From Staphylotrichum longicolle (taxonomy: Eukaryota; Ascomycota; Sordariomycetes; Sordariales; Chaetomiaceae), in NCBI GenBank assembly GCA_019096155.1, contig JAHCVI010000002.1, positions 4,216,001-4,280,000 on the forward strand: DNA of 64,000 nucleotides, given 5' to 3'. This document shows positions 53,801-64,000 of this stretch, in pieces. Position 1 is the first letter of the stretch. Every line of letters begins with the position of its first letter. The notes under the pieces are model-generated. The model ran no database searches. It saw only the letters and a list, made by a program, of their open reading frames with translations, and was not told the origin of the DNA. The position numbers were made by a program, and so were the translations under genes.

Positions 53801-55009
53801 ATGCCTCCCGCGCTCGACTTCTCCTCCGACTTCAACCCCACCATAGTCACAGCAGCATCTACCCCGCAATCTCAAAATGCGCCCGCCACGACGACAACGA
53901 CCACGACAACGACCACGACAACCACGCGACGAACCCTCCTCCTCGCCCCGCCGTCCCTCGCCGCCCGCGAAGACCGCCTCAGCGCCCTCTTCGCCGCCCA
54001 CCCGCGCGCCTCCACCGACCTCCAGATGCTCGACCGCCTCGCCGCGGGGCTCGTGACCTTGCCCGCCGCGACCTACGACCTGGTGCTCGTGCTGACCGAC
54101 CCCGACGGCTCCCGCCGCGCCGAGGCGGGCGCGCTGCTGGCCGACCGCGCCGTCTGGGGCCGGCTGGTGCCCGCGCTCAAGGCTGGCGGGAGGTTGAGGA
54201 GCGAGGACGGGAGTTTGGGCGGGGGCAGTGCCGGTGGTGGTGGTGGTGGTGGGGTGGAGGCGCGCGAGGCGGTGCTGGCTGGGCTGGTTGCGGATGCGGT
54301 GGGTGGGGGGTTCACCAAGCCGGAGTATGCGGAGGAGGAGGTCGTGCCGTTGAGGTTCGGGCTGGGGAAGAAGAGCAACGGGGTGAAGAACGCGGTTGTT
54401 GCTCCGCCTCCTGCGGCTGCGGTGGCTGCGCCCGCGCCCGCACCCGCGGGGGTTGGGTTTGTGGACTTTAGCGATGACTTGGATTTGGATTTGGATGCCG
54501 AGGATGACGACGACGTTATTGACGAGGATACCCTGCTCACGGAGGAAGATCTGCGGCGGCCGATTCAGCAGCCGCCCGAGTGCCAGCCCCAGCCGGGGAA
54601 GAAGAGGCGGGCGTGCAAGGACTGGTATGTTCTCCCTCGCAAAACCCACCGCGGCAAACCGCACAGACAGCTAACAACCATCAGCACATGCGGCCTGGCA
54701 GCAAGGATGGAGGCCGAGGACAAGGCGCGCCGCACCAAGGCGGACAAGGACCTCAATACGCTGAAGCTCAAGTCGGAGGACCTGAACGAGCTCGACTTCA
54801 CCGTCCAGGGCAAGACCGGTTCCTGCGGGAGTTGCTACCTTGGCGACGCCTTCAGGTGTGATGGCTGCCCTTACATTGGTCTTCCCGCATTCGTATGTCC
54901 CCACACCCAACAACAACTCAAACCTTTGCCGATGATGCGGAGGCTAACCAAGACCGAGCAGAAACCCGGCGAGGAAGTCAAGATTATGAACAACGCTATT
55001 CAGTTGTGA
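53801..55009 (+). CDS. DRE2: Fe-S assembly protein Dre2 (anamorsin/CIAPIN1)
   Basis: Dre2 receives electrons from Tah18 early in cytosolic iron-sulphur protein assembly. Exons 53801-54624, 54685-54892 and 54962-55009 (introns 60, 69 nt) give 359 aa. The N-terminal methyltransferase-like domain starts MPPALDFSSDFNPT, has a Thr run (genome 53886-53925), then TLLLAPPSLAAREDRLSALF and ATYDLVLVLTDPD. A Gly-rich loop and an acidic linker (DLDLDLDAEDDDDVIDEDTL) follow. The first Cys motif is PPECQ..KRRACKDCTCGLAARM, completed by intron 1 splicing that turns TG|C into Cys. The second is GSCGSCYLGDAFRCDGCPYIGLPAF, the twin Cx2C site. The end KPGEEVKIMNNAIQL is conserved. The ATG at 53801 (CCAAAATG) is preferred over the longer frame. 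It converges on KEX1. Confidence 0.96.
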   Translation: MPPALDFSSDFNPTIVTAASTPQSQNAPATTTTTTTTTTTTTRRTLLLAPPSLAAREDRLSALFAAHPRASTDLQMLDRLAAGLVTLPAATYDLVLVLTDPDGSRRAEAGALLADRAVWGRLVPALKAGGRLRSEDGSLGGGSAGGGGGGGVEAREAVLAGLVADAVGGGFTKPEYAEEEVVPLRFGLGKKSNGVKNAVVAPPPAAAVAAPAPAPAGVGFVDFSDDLDLDLDAEDDDDVIDEDTLLTEEDLRRPIQQPPECQPQPGKKRRACKDWYVLPRKTHRGKPHRQLTTISTCGLAARMEAEDKARRTKADKDLNTLKLKSEDLNELDFTVQGKTGSCGSCYLGDAFRCDGCPYIGLPAFVCPHTQQQLKPLPMMRRLTKTEQKPGEEVKIMNNAIQL

Positions 55010-55440
55010 GATGGGGTCGCGATCGCAATACTAGGCCGTGGGTTTAATTTCTTTGTTCTGGGACGGAGTAAAGGGGTAATTGATACACCATGCCTCTAGG
55101 TGTCGAGGCCATAGACTGGGAGGGGGGAATATGTTTCTCCAAGTAGCATTGATGGGGCAATGGAATTGATTGATATTGCCGTTCCTAGTGATCACAACAG
55201 TACTTGATGGCTGAACCGACGTGAGGGAGGAAGGCAAGGTACATGGAATCTTCCTGATCCCAAAAGTCATCTCAAGCACACTCAACAAACTGCCCTCATC
55301 GTGCCGATCTACAACGCTCACTCATTGTATGTATGTACAGACTACCAACACAAAACCAAAAAAAAAAAAAATATACATCCTTTTCAACCCTGCCCAACCA
55401 AACCGAACCAATCCAAAACCTAAAAGCCCCCAGGTCTATT
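55010..55440. other. convergent 3' region, DRE2 and KEX1
   Basis: 431 bp with no gene. A short poly-A run is at about 55358-55371. Confidence 0.4.
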
Positions 55441-57491
55441 TCATGAACTCCCCCCGGCCTTGCCACCCCGAGTCTCTTTCCCCTTCCCATCCTCTTCGTC
55501 CTCATCATCCTCGCTCGCCGCCCCAAGACTATACCGCTGGTCCTCCACGGGCGAGCGCACGTGCAACGAGTCCAGCTGTGTCTCGTCGAAATCTCCCGCC
55601 TCCAAATCCCTCCTGCCGCCAGCACCCGTCGCGCCGCGCGGGTTCCGGAACCCACCAGCCCTCAGGGCCGCACCGCCGCCACCCGACGCAGCACCGTTCT
55701 CCCCGCCGGCCAGACCCTGATACCCCCTCCGCCTCCTCCGGTCGCGCCACACAAAGTACCCCCACGCGGCGGCGGCGACGGCCACGATGACCAGCACGAT
55801 CTCGCCCGACCTACGGTACGCCTCCCACTTGGCCGCGTCGAGCTTGGCCTTGGCCGCCTCCTGGTCGGCGTTGCTGTTGCCCGCGGTGCCGCCCACCGTG
55901 GTCTCGGGCCCTTTCTCGCCGTCGAGGCGGCTGTCGGTGGGCTTCCCGCCGATGGAGCTGATGTCGACGCCCATGAAGCGGTCGAGCATGTCGCGCGTGC
56001 GGCGCGGGTGGTCGAAGGGGACCATGTGGGACGAGTTGTAAAAGACGACGTAGGTGAGGTTGCGGGCCTCCTGCCAGAAGCCGGCGGCTTCGCCCTCGAA
56101 CGTCCAGTCCCGGCGGGGCGCCCAGGTGCCCGGGGAGACCTCGAAGCCGCGGCCGCCGTTCCAGGCCATGTTGCTGATCAGGGCTTCGGTGCCGAGGTGA
56201 TTGCAGATGAGGTCCTCGGCGCCCGAGAAGAGCATGATGGGGACTTCGGTGAGGATGTCCGGGAGAAGGTCGATGGAGGGTTTGGAGTTGACCGGGTGGA
56301 AGGCCTGGCTGACGGCGCCGTTGCACTCGACCCAACCCGTGACCTTGTTGGGGTTGACGTGCAGGGCGTCGATGACGTCCTTGCGGCGGAGGTAGGGGGT
56401 GACGTTGGTGAGGTCGGGCGGCCAGTTCATGCCGCAGGACGGGTAGGTGTCCTTGAGGCGCACGTCGTACATGTTGTAGCACTCGAGCTGGCCGTTCTTG
56501 CCGCGCGTGGCCGTGTACTGGAGGAGGTCTTGGAGGATCTTCTCGCAATCCTGGTTGTCGACGGCGCTTTCGCCGACCGCGAGCTGCTTCTGGCAGATGC
56601 GGAGCTGCACTTCGAGCTTGTTGGCAATGTCGCTGCCCTTTTGAACCAGGCCCTTCTCCAAAGCGAACTGGAGGTAGGCATCGTACTGTTCGGGCGGCGA
56701 GATCCATCCGTTGCCGATGAGCAGACCCATCAAGTTCCACTTGTGCCTTGTGCCCGGGAGCTTGTTGCGGGCCAGGATGTGCTTGGCAATGTAGGGGATG
56801 TGCTGGCCGGCGTACGACTCTCCGGCGATGTAGATCTGGGTGACGGCGTTAGGAGGCGCACGAAAACAATGTGAAACAGAGAACAACTCACATCGTCGTG
56901 CTCATACTCTGGAAACAGAGCATACCACTTTTCCAAGAAGGTGACAAATTGCTCCGCCATCTCATCCAGCTCGTGTACGTAGGCGTTGGTGTCGACGTAG
57001 CTGAAGCCGGTGCCGACGGGGTTGTCGACAAACAGGACGTTCGCAAACTCGTTCCAGGCGCCCTCGTTGTAGGCCAACGTCTTATCGTCCTTCACTCGGT
57101 AGGGGCCAATTTCCATGAGGGCGCCGTCCTCGGAGCTGCAGCCCGGCCCGCCGTTCAACCAGATGACTGTCCGCTGCTTGTTCGCAATGTGCTTGTTCTG
57201 GTAGTGCCAGAAGAAGAGGTTGCCGTTGCTTTCGGGGGTGATTTCGATGTGCCTGGGCCCGCTCTGTCAGCGTCGCTCTCTGATGGAGTTTGAGGAGAGG
57301 AAGCCGGAATAGGATGCTTACCCAGCATGCATCTTCACTAAGGGACCCTCGGGTGCGCCGGGGAGATCATGAACAAAATAGTCGCCGGCCGACTTCTCGG
57401 CGGCTGCGAGGGTTGCCGTCCATGGTAGGGCGAGAGCGGCGATGATGGCAGGCAGATGCCTCCAGCCTGTCGACGACCGACTGGGCGCCAT
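55441..57491 (-). CDS. KEX1: Golgi serine carboxypeptidase Kex1
   Basis: Kex1 trims C-terminal Lys and Arg from proteins after Kex2 cleavage in the late Golgi. Exons 57491-57322, 57252-56892 and 56835-55441 (introns 69, 56 nt) give 641 aa. A signal peptide (LPAIIAALALPWTATLAAA) is followed by DYFVHDLPGAPEGPLVKMHAGHIE. The S10 carboxypeptidase parts are WLNGGPGCSSEDGALMEIGP, FVDNPVGTGFSYVDT, the nucleophile in IYIAGESYAGQHIPYIA, the acid in LFSGAEDLICNHLGTEALI and the His in NSSHMVPFDHPRR. A Lys/Ala stalk leads to a membrane segment (IVLVIVAVAAAAWGYFVW), a basic stop-transfer RDRRRRRG and an acidic cytosolic tail (EDDEDEEDGKGKE) for Golgi retention. The start at 57491 puts the signal peptide near the N-terminus; the upstream in-frame ATG at 57566 is less likely. 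Confidence 0.97.
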
Positions 57492-58348
57492 TGTTGCCCC
57501 CGTGCGCGGGTTTGAAGGACGACCCAACGGCAATCGGATCCGGCGAATTGGGTGGGGGTTTGACAATTGCTGGCTACCAAGCGGTGCCAGTCGCGATCAT
57601 AGGGGTCGACGACAAGGAAAAAAAACAGAGGAAGTAAAATCGAGATAGCAACGAAGTTTCAAGGGACGGGAAGATGATGTGTCCTGAGCCTCTGCAGTGG
57701 GATGGGTACGCGGCTGACGAGGGTGTGCTGCGGCTTGGCAAGGGGACTAGCCTAAGTGGGAAATACTATTGGCAGGGGATATTTGGTGCCTTGGTTCCCC
57801 GACGGTCTTGCGACGGAGTTTGCTGCAAACGAAAGACAAAGGAGAAGATGGTTCTGAGAAGTCTAGGACGGGCCTCAATCGTGTTTTGCAACCTGGAAGC
57901 ATTGGCACAAACACAAGGCGGTAGGGAGCGTTTCACAGTGCCGGATCCAACAAACAAAGCTGAGCCAGAAGCTGACCCGCGCCCCTTCCGGAACAGGGGT
58001 TGAATAAGACGCCGCGCCGCAGTTGCTACTCAAGGGATCAGGGTCTCCTGCAAAATCAGACCAGCGTATTCTGACCGAGCTTCCGGTAGCTGATATGTGA
58101 CCATGGACTGCACAGGTACCATGTCTCCCATCACCAAAATCACCAAAATCTCGGTGCGGCAATCAGGAAGCACCGGACAGGCCCTCCGGTGTCTCGGGGC
58201 ACTGAGGCCAAAGCGGGGCCCGATCTGCGGCTCCGGCTTGCCAAGCTCTCTTGGCAATCGGTCCCAGTTCTGCTGTTGGCGGGGGCTAAAATTTCCCTGG
58301 AACAAAGCACCACGCCTGTAGGGGACCTCGACAAGAGCACATCTCACA
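57492..58348. promoter_or_regulatory. divergent promoter region, KEX1 and SFM1
   Basis: 857 bp with no supported gene. Confidence 0.45.
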
Positions 58349-59134
58349 ATGGCGTCCAGCACCAAGACATACATCGTCGAGCACCTCGACCCCGAGCTCG
58401 GCACATGGTCCGAGTTGGAGTACCTGGCCATCGCCCGTGAATCGCAGGATGCCGGCGCCAAGTTTTGCCTGTCGTCGCTGCCAACCGAGTTCAAGGTTCC
58501 GGAGGCCCTGAGCAACATCCCGGCCTTTACGGCCGAGACCAGGGGCGTGGAGGAGCTGTACGCAGCTGACAAGTCGCGCGTGTGCCTCCTTGACCCAGCC
58601 GCCGCCAGCGATCTTTCACCAGAGGACGGGGATAAGTTTGACGCCTTCCTCTTTGGCGGCATTCTGGGTATGTTTCGCTGTCACTGAGTTTGACCTTGCT
58701 TGGTGCATATGCTGACCCAGCCATGCAGGAGATGACCCGCCGAGAGACAGGACGTCTGAGCTGCGGAAGAAGGGCTTCGAGGGCCGTCGGCTGGGCCCGG
58801 TCCAGATGACCACCGACACAGCCGTCAGGGTCACCCGACTGGTGGTCCAGGGCAAGAGTGTGTTTCTGACCCTCTTCACTCCGCTGACCCCTGGCTGACA
58901 TCCCCAAGCTCCTCTAAAAGAGATTGATTATCTTGATCACCCCGAGCTCAAGTTCAACGAGCATGAGAGCACCCAGATGCCGTTCCGCTATGTCAAGGGC
59001 GACGATGGGAAGCCAATCATGCCCGAGGTGAGTTTCTGTTCATTCCACTGTCATTTCTTCCTGCTGACCAGACCCAGGGCATGGTGGATCTGATCCGAAA
59101 GGACTCCGACAAGGCAATTGATGATATGTTTTGA
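58349..59134 (+). CDS. SFM1: SPOUT-fold protein arginine methyltransferase Sfm1
   Basis: Sfm1 is a SPOUT-type methyltransferase that in yeast methylates an arginine of ribosomal protein Rps3 (uS3). Exons 58349-58667, 58729-58857, 58909-59027 and 59078-59134 (introns 61, 51, 50 nt) give 207 aa, near the yeast length. Family blocks are TYIVEHLDPELGTWSELEYL, FCLSSLPTEF, VCLLDPAAASDLSPEDGDKF, and the knot region FLFGGILGDDPPRDRTSEL, in which GGILGD is built across intron 1. GRRLGPVQMTTDTAVRVTRL, FNEHESTQMPFRYVKGDDGK and GMVDLIRKDSDKAIDD follow. The start ATG at 58349 has CACA before it and gives the family start. The next plus-strand gene begins only 218 bp after the stop, so the two may share regulation or be cut from neighbouring transcripts. 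Confidence 0.94.
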
Positions 59135-59352
59135 TCCAATCTACGACGCATTCTGTGATGCATGAGCTGTTCCGTTTGTGATGCTTCAACTTCATGTCGA
59201 GAGCGGGGTTGTCCATCACCGGCTTATCTTATCTCTAACCCCGCTGCTGCAACTCGATTGTGGACAACAAATCCAGAAGTCTGGTATATCACAGCCTCTA
59301 GTACGCACGGGACGAGCCCCTTGAACAGAGACCATCGAGTAACTTGCATACC

Positions 59353-60480
59353 ATGACCGGAAAATCTCCACCGCTGGAGATTAGCCCGCCGCTGATCAAC
59401 TCGGCCTGCCCATGGGCCACCACCCTCGACGACCTCAGGCGCCTCTACGAATGCCCGTCGACAGGGGCAGTCACCACCAGGACCTCGATGATCAACGGCT
59501 TTGACCACGACCCGGAGAAGCACCAATTTACCTTCTTTGACTCGTCCCATGCCGGCTCAGCCCAAAACGCCAGCCTCAACTCCCTCGGCTACAGCCCGCT
59601 GACTCTCGAGACCTACCTGGGCTTCATCCAAACCATCTCCTCCGAGCTCCCCACCAAATCCACCAAGGGCTTCATCGTCTCCGTCACTGGCAACCCGCAG
59701 GACATTGCCGCCAGCTACGCCCTCGTCGCCTCCGCTGCCCCAGCCCTGCAGTTCCCCCTCGCCATGGAAATCAACCTCAGCTGCCCCCACATCCCCAACC
59801 GCCCCCCACCCGCCTACTCCCAAGAATCCCTCACAACCTACCTCTCCCACCTCCGCCAAGCCATCGCCAACACCCCGGCCACCACCCCGCGCATCCCAGT
59901 CGGCCTCAAAACCCCGCCATACACCTACGCAACCCAGTTCCTCGCCCTCATCTCCGCCCTCGACGACCACGACAACACCATTCCCACAGAAGAACCCTGC
60001 CCCATCAGCTTCATAACCTCAACCAACACCCTCGGCTCCTGCCTCCTCCTCACCCCGTCCTCGTCGTCCTTATCCCCATCTTCCCCCGCCAGCAGCAGCA
60101 GCAGTAGTCTCACCCCCGCCCTCCCCGGCACAGGGATAGGCGGCATGGCCGGCAGCCCGCTGCACCCCCTCGCCCTGGGGAACGTGGCCACCCTCCGCCA
60201 GCTGCTGGACGAGCGGCCCGCCAGCCTGGGGCACGTGAGGATCGTCGGGGTGGGCGGCGTGGGGGACGCCGAGGGGTACCGGCGGATGAGGCGGGCCGGG
60301 GCAGATGTGGTGGGTGTTGCGACGGGGCTCGGAGTGAAAGGGGTGGGGGTGTTTGAGGAGGTTGAGACGGGGCTGGGGGGGGTGGTAGGGGAAATGTCGT
60401 GGGTAACTATGGGGAGGGGAGTTGGTGCCAGGGTTAGCTGGTGTTTGCCATGCTGGCGGGAGGAGGAGGAGGAGGCGTAA
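59353..60480 (+). CDS. dihydroorotate dehydrogenase, class 1A (fumarate type)
   Basis: Class 1A enzymes are soluble, use FMN, and pass electrons from dihydroorotate to fumarate in pyrimidine synthesis. This is one exon of 375 aa from MTGKSPPLEISPPLINSACP. Class 1 features are GAVTTRTSM (substrate/FMN loop), FDSSHAGSAQNASLNSLGYS, FIVSVTGNPQD, the active-site Cys in AMEINLSCPHIPNRPPP, IPVGLKTPPYT, SFITSTNTLGSC, GIGGMAGSPLHPLALGNV and RIVGVGGVGDAEGYRRMRRA with GVATGLGVKG. There is no presequence or membrane helix, unlike the mitochondrial class 2 enzyme that filamentous ascomycetes also have. A Ser-rich insertion (about residues 235-255) splits the region before GTGIGG. The Glu-rich C-terminus is unusual. 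An ordinary role in pyrimidine synthesis is not certain; it may be a paralogue with another substrate. Confidence 0.87.
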   Translation: MTGKSPPLEISPPLINSACPWATTLDDLRRLYECPSTGAVTTRTSMINGFDHDPEKHQFTFFDSSHAGSAQNASLNSLGYSPLTLETYLGFIQTISSELPTKSTKGFIVSVTGNPQDIAASYALVASAAPALQFPLAMEINLSCPHIPNRPPPAYSQESLTTYLSHLRQAIANTPATTPRIPVGLKTPPYTYATQFLALISALDDHDNTIPTEEPCPISFITSTNTLGSCLLLTPSSSSLSPSSPASSSSSSLTPALPGTGIGGMAGSPLHPLALGNVATLRQLLDERPASLGHVRIVGVGGVGDAEGYRRMRRAGADVVGVATGLGVKGVGVFEEVETGLGGVVGEMSWVTMGRGVGARVSWCLPCWREEEEEA

Positions 60481-63400
60481 GACGAGAGAGGGGGTGGTAA
60501 GGTCGCGCTTCGGGGCTTACGTCGTCGTCGTTTTGGCATGATGGGGTGAGTCAAGAGCCAAGCGGCTAGGGAGGTGTCGTCTCTGCTCTTGACGCTTGGC
60601 AGTGCCTCCTTGCGGGCCTGACTGGACTAGTTTGTGCTTGATCGTGGGGCGCCATTGTGAAGAGTTGGTGAGGGTTGGTTGACGGAAGGAGGAGGCATGG
60701 GTTGTATGGGTCGCTATCCGACTGGGCTTACCTCGTGCTCCTGCATGACTGCGCAGTGTGTTGGCCTGGCGGTGGGGGGGAAACGGAATCGCGGATGCTT
60801 CTTCGGAGAGTTCCTTGCCTTCAGGAGGCGGAGCCCTCCGGGTGAGCGACGTCCATGCTCGTCATCCCGCATCCGCGATGGTTTGAGCATGTGAGCAGAC
60901 AATCTCGCCGCGTGTGAGGGAGCAGCCCGTACCCGTGGGCGCCTCTCTGCTGTTCGTCCCCCCCGATTCGCCGCGATTTCTCGGACCGGAGGGATCCCGA
61001 CCTGGTAAGCCGTCCCTGGTAGCCAGGCCGGACGTGGTAGATTTTCCAGCAGTCGAATCGGCTCCATGCCGAGATAACGAGGCTGCTCATATCTACGTCC
61101 CTTGTTCCAGCCGGCCCAGGCTGGTCTTGAGTTACGCATGTCGTGCTGTACGAAGCTCTCTCTCTATCTGCTTGGGTTATTATTGGCTACCTCGGAGATT
61201 TAAGCCAGAGTGTTAACCGGGTACATCTCAGGGTATACATAGGGTGTCGTTCCGGTGAAGCGGCGGTTGCCCCTGGTTGGGGGCTGTAGATTGACTGTGT
61301 CTGAATCCTAGTCGACTGTGTTGTATGGACATACTGGCCGGTGGCCATTGTGGTGGTCGATGGCGGTCCAGCCCTCTGTTTTGTACCCCATCTATCTGAC
61401 TTTTGTCTTTCACTGTTGAAATCACCAGACGACTTGTTCTCAGTTCACGTTTTTCTACTCTCTTCGTCCCAAACCGGCAGGCTCTAGTGTTCGTCCCAAG
61501 TCACCTCGTGCTCCAATCTCTGACCCGGGACAGCTGACATACAGTCAACGTAGACACCAACACAGTTGATTTAGATGGTCCCTCGTTTGAGGATTGTTGT
61601 CAACCTCTGACGGGAATTTGGCAGCCTATTCAGCCTGAAAGCGAGATGGCAATCCAGCATGGGTGTCCGATACAAAACGGTGCGGGCGGTGACGTTACCG
61701 TCTCCTGACGGAAGGTGGCGGTTTGCTGTGGTGAGATCAACCTGTTGAGTTCGAGATGTGGATGGAAAGTCTGAATCCCGTCCCCTTTCGGATGGCCTGA
61801 ATCGTCGGGACGGACGGAGGAATTAGGTCGAGGAGCGGCTCGGCGATGTTGTGGGACTGGGCGAGTTGGAGATTTGGGAACACGGAAGTGATAGGATAGA
61901 CCGTGGGAGGCGGGTCTGCTTGAATCGAAGGAACTTTGGGGGACCCCAGCAGCCCTGTTCATCCACCCTTCAGAGGGGCGGCCACTGAAGTCAGCAGGGT
62001 TTCAGGGGCGCGCCTTCCGCTTCCAGGCCCTCGTGCCCTGTCATTCCTGCCCCAGCGCTGGCCTGGCGCCTTCCCAGTTCTGCGCGGATACGGAGCAAGG
62101 GCCAACACGTTCTGCGACCGTTATTGGCGGACTTTGCCAGACAAATTCTCCAGAGCTGGAGAAATTGTGGAGATTATGCGGGGTACCCTGCTGTCCACAC
62201 TCCCATCCCACACACTCCGCGCCCCTGCACTCCAGCTCTCCAAATCCACTTTGGACCATGCAACGGTCGGCCTGGCCCGTAGCAAACATCAAACACAACG
62301 GATCACACAGGCTCTTTTTTTGTGAGACCTATTCCTGCCCGTCACCACCTCCGGACGCAATTGGTTGTCCCGGCCCCTGGGAACACTGTGTCTTTTCAGT
62401 TTTGTCGGCTCCGGATTGTAACATTCCCATGAAGCAATGGCTTACAGCGGGTAGCAGCTGCAAAAGGAACACTCGGGGCGAGCAGAGCCGTTGAAGCTGA
62501 CAAGCAAGGCGTGGATCCAAGCATCGCTGCCGCTCCCCTCGAACGCCTCGGGAATGCTTGTCAATTCGACTCCACTCTATTCCATTATCGAACCAATCTT
62601 CCGCCGTTCCCACCCCTTGCCCGGCGAGGACGCCGACAGTCCGTCCAGCTTCCCGCGCCTTTGCATCCTCTGAATTGCCTGTCACTGTCTCCAGCCGTCT
62701 GAAGCAACGGAGAACAACCTTCGGCCAAATTTCGATTTGCCTTGGCGTCGCCGCGAGGACCCAGGAGCTATCCGCTCGCTACCTGCTACAACTACCAGCC
62801 TACGGCCCCCGTGTCCTGCACCACTTCCCACCTCCTGATTCCCGGGAATCTGTTGCTCCAAAAGCCATGACACGGCGGGGCCCGGTGTGGTGATATACCC
62901 GCTGTTATCGCCGGATCTTCGCTTGTTGTCCTGGCCCGCTCCGTTTCGTCCTTCTTTTACCGGTTGCGTGTCCCCGGCTGTTTAGTGAGGCTCTGAGGCC
63001 GGGACCATTTCGCCAATAAGCCTTACTGAGAGGTATTGCTACTCCCGAACTCGCTCGTTCGACCCCTTCAAGCAAAACAATCTGGATTGTTGGCCCGTTT
63101 GCTCGTCAAGAGCGTGCAAGACAACCTATCCCTTTCGAGGGTTGCTCTCATCCAAGACTCTCAACTTTTGAACCCCAACCGCCAAGACCGAAGAAAACGG
63201 CAGCCTCAACGGAAACACCCCAAGCACGCATCGAAGATCGCGTGCGGACCGCAAGACCCCTCTACGCCTCATACGCCCAAGAATCCAGCCGCCTCCATCC
63301 TCCCAAGACACACCGGGCGAGCCGCGTCAACTGTCTGCTGTACCCAGCCTGAAAATTCCGACGTGGAATGAGGACAAACCTTGGGAACCAGGAGAGCAGG

Positions 63401-63589
63401 GACATGCACAGTCGGCCACCTCGACGCAATCTTGTTTTACTCCCGGTTGGAATTTGGAGCCGGACATCGTAGGCGCGAGACACGAAGCGGCCTTGCCAGT
63501 TCGCGTTTGCTCCGAGCCTCAGACTTCGGGAGATAACAAGAAACTTTGGGCTTGTGCGACATCCACAATCGAGGCTAGGGGACGTCATC
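60481..63589. other. 3.1-kb gene-free stretch
   Basis: No supported gene is on either strand. The last 500 bp before 63590 could be leader of the partial gene. I found no tRNA, repeat family or transposon sign. Confidence 0.4.
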
Positions 63590-64000
63590 ATGGCAGCGGT
63601 GCAGAAATTTGAGCCCGTGCCGACGCTGGCGCGGCCGCAGAGCATGAATGGCGAGATTTTCCCCAAGGACGTCGACATGGAAGGCGGAACACCACCGGCA
63701 CAGCCCGGCATTCCGTTATGCAGCGAACCACAGAGAGGAGACACCAGAATCGCCGTCATCATGTACGGCCCTGGCCAGGAGAAGATTGTTGCTGTTTTTG
63801 CCGAGGTTCTGGGGAAACCGTTGAGGATGAAGAGTCGGTTTGAGGACGTGACCCAGGAGGATCAGGATTGGGTCATCGGCGTCTCTGCAGAAAGCGCAAA
63901 AGACGACATTGCGACGCGGAATAGAGGGCTAGTTGTCGCCATCAACGCCCACTGTACCGGTCTGGGCATGCCGCCCGATGTCTACCTTTCAGCCCAGTGC
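63590..64000 (+). CDS. 5' part of an unknown gene, cut by the window end
   Basis: From ATG 63590 (TCATCATGG) the frame is open for 137 codons to the last base. It begins MAAVQKFEPVPTLARPQSMN, has an acidic Pro-rich stretch, then a part that looks folded: TRIAVIMYGPGQEKIVAVFA, EVLGKPLRMKSRFEDVTQED, WVIGVSAESAKDD, GLVVAINAHCTGLG. I do not recognise the family. The lack of a stop over 411 nt and the amino-acid mix support coding. Function cannot be stated. Confidence 0.5.
   Translation, partial: MAAVQKFEPVPTLARPQSMNGEIFPKDVDMEGGTPPAQPGIPLCSEPQRGDTRIAVIMYGPGQEKIVAVFAEVLGKPLRMKSRFEDVTQEDQDWVIGVSAESAKDDIATRNRGLVVAINAHCTGLGMPPDVYLSAQC

Noticed and set aside
55561..56874. 437-codon open frame antisense to KEX1
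   Set aside because: Same reason; the sense strand carries the complete carboxypeptidase with all catalytic residues.

Overview
This window is nuclear DNA from a filamentous ascomycete. The evidence is a GC-rich, protein-dense layout with many short introns of about 48-80 nt that carry GT..AG ends and CTRAY-type branch sites. The gene set is typical of Pezizomycotina (FluG, Kex1, Dre2, Pex19, Rae1, Erv41, VDAC, Asn1, Map2). The protein styles look most like Sordariomycetes, perhaps Sordariales, but that placement is an impression and not a measurement. I see no CRISPR array, insertion sequence, convincing tRNA or rRNA, or viral element.

Layout, left to right. Positions 1-14 kb: ECT1 and RAE1 (+), a small mitochondrial-type protein (-), an acyl-CoA:6-aminopenicillanate acyltransferase-family protein with its nucleophile changed (-), ERV41 (+) and the fluG fusion (-). 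Positions 15-22 kb: a Dfg5/Dcw1-type GH76 mannanase (+), a MYND-finger gene with broken frame (-), a prolyl-4-hydroxylase-like oxygenase (-) and an Mcp2-type mitochondrial ABC1 kinase (-). Positions 24-34 kb: a 1082-aa Pro/Ala/Gln-rich orphan (+), a P-loop kinase-like NTPase (-), a small conserved gene with broken frame (+) and UPS2 (-). Positions 34-43 kb: MAP2 (-), divergent from a mitochondrial J-protein (+), then VDAC (-) and ASN1 (-). Positions 44-51.6 kb: PEX19 (+), a conserved unknown (-), a nuclear-type unknown (+), mitochondrial FMT1 (+) and an STF2-like hydrophilin (-). Positions 53-64 kb: DRE2 (+), KEX1 (-), SFM1 (+), a class 1A dihydroorotate dehydrogenase (+) and the 5' part of an unknown gene that runs off the window.

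The genes are a housekeeping mixture and not a biosynthetic cluster. Several serve mitochondria (UPS2, VDAC, FMT1, the J-protein, the ABC1 kinase) or secretion and the cell surface (ERV41, KEX1, GH76). Convergent pairs with 230-500 bp between stops recur (ERV41/fluG, GH76/MYND, J-protein/VDAC, PEX19/unknown, FMT1/STF2, DRE2/KEX1).

Three things stand out. (1) Fifteen or so multi-exon models close to an exact multiple of three, yet eight other genes each carry one or more single-base frame breaks, mostly in C/G runs. This looks like sequence error, but some could be real decay. (2) The acyltransferase-family protein has Thr where the family has its autocatalytic Cys. (3) There are unusual gene-expression layouts: a start codon split by an intron in STF2, an Arg/Gly-rich reading frame directly behind the RAE1 stop, a GC-AG intron in PEX19, and a diverged second copy of a C-terminal coding segment behind the gene at 4.8 kb.
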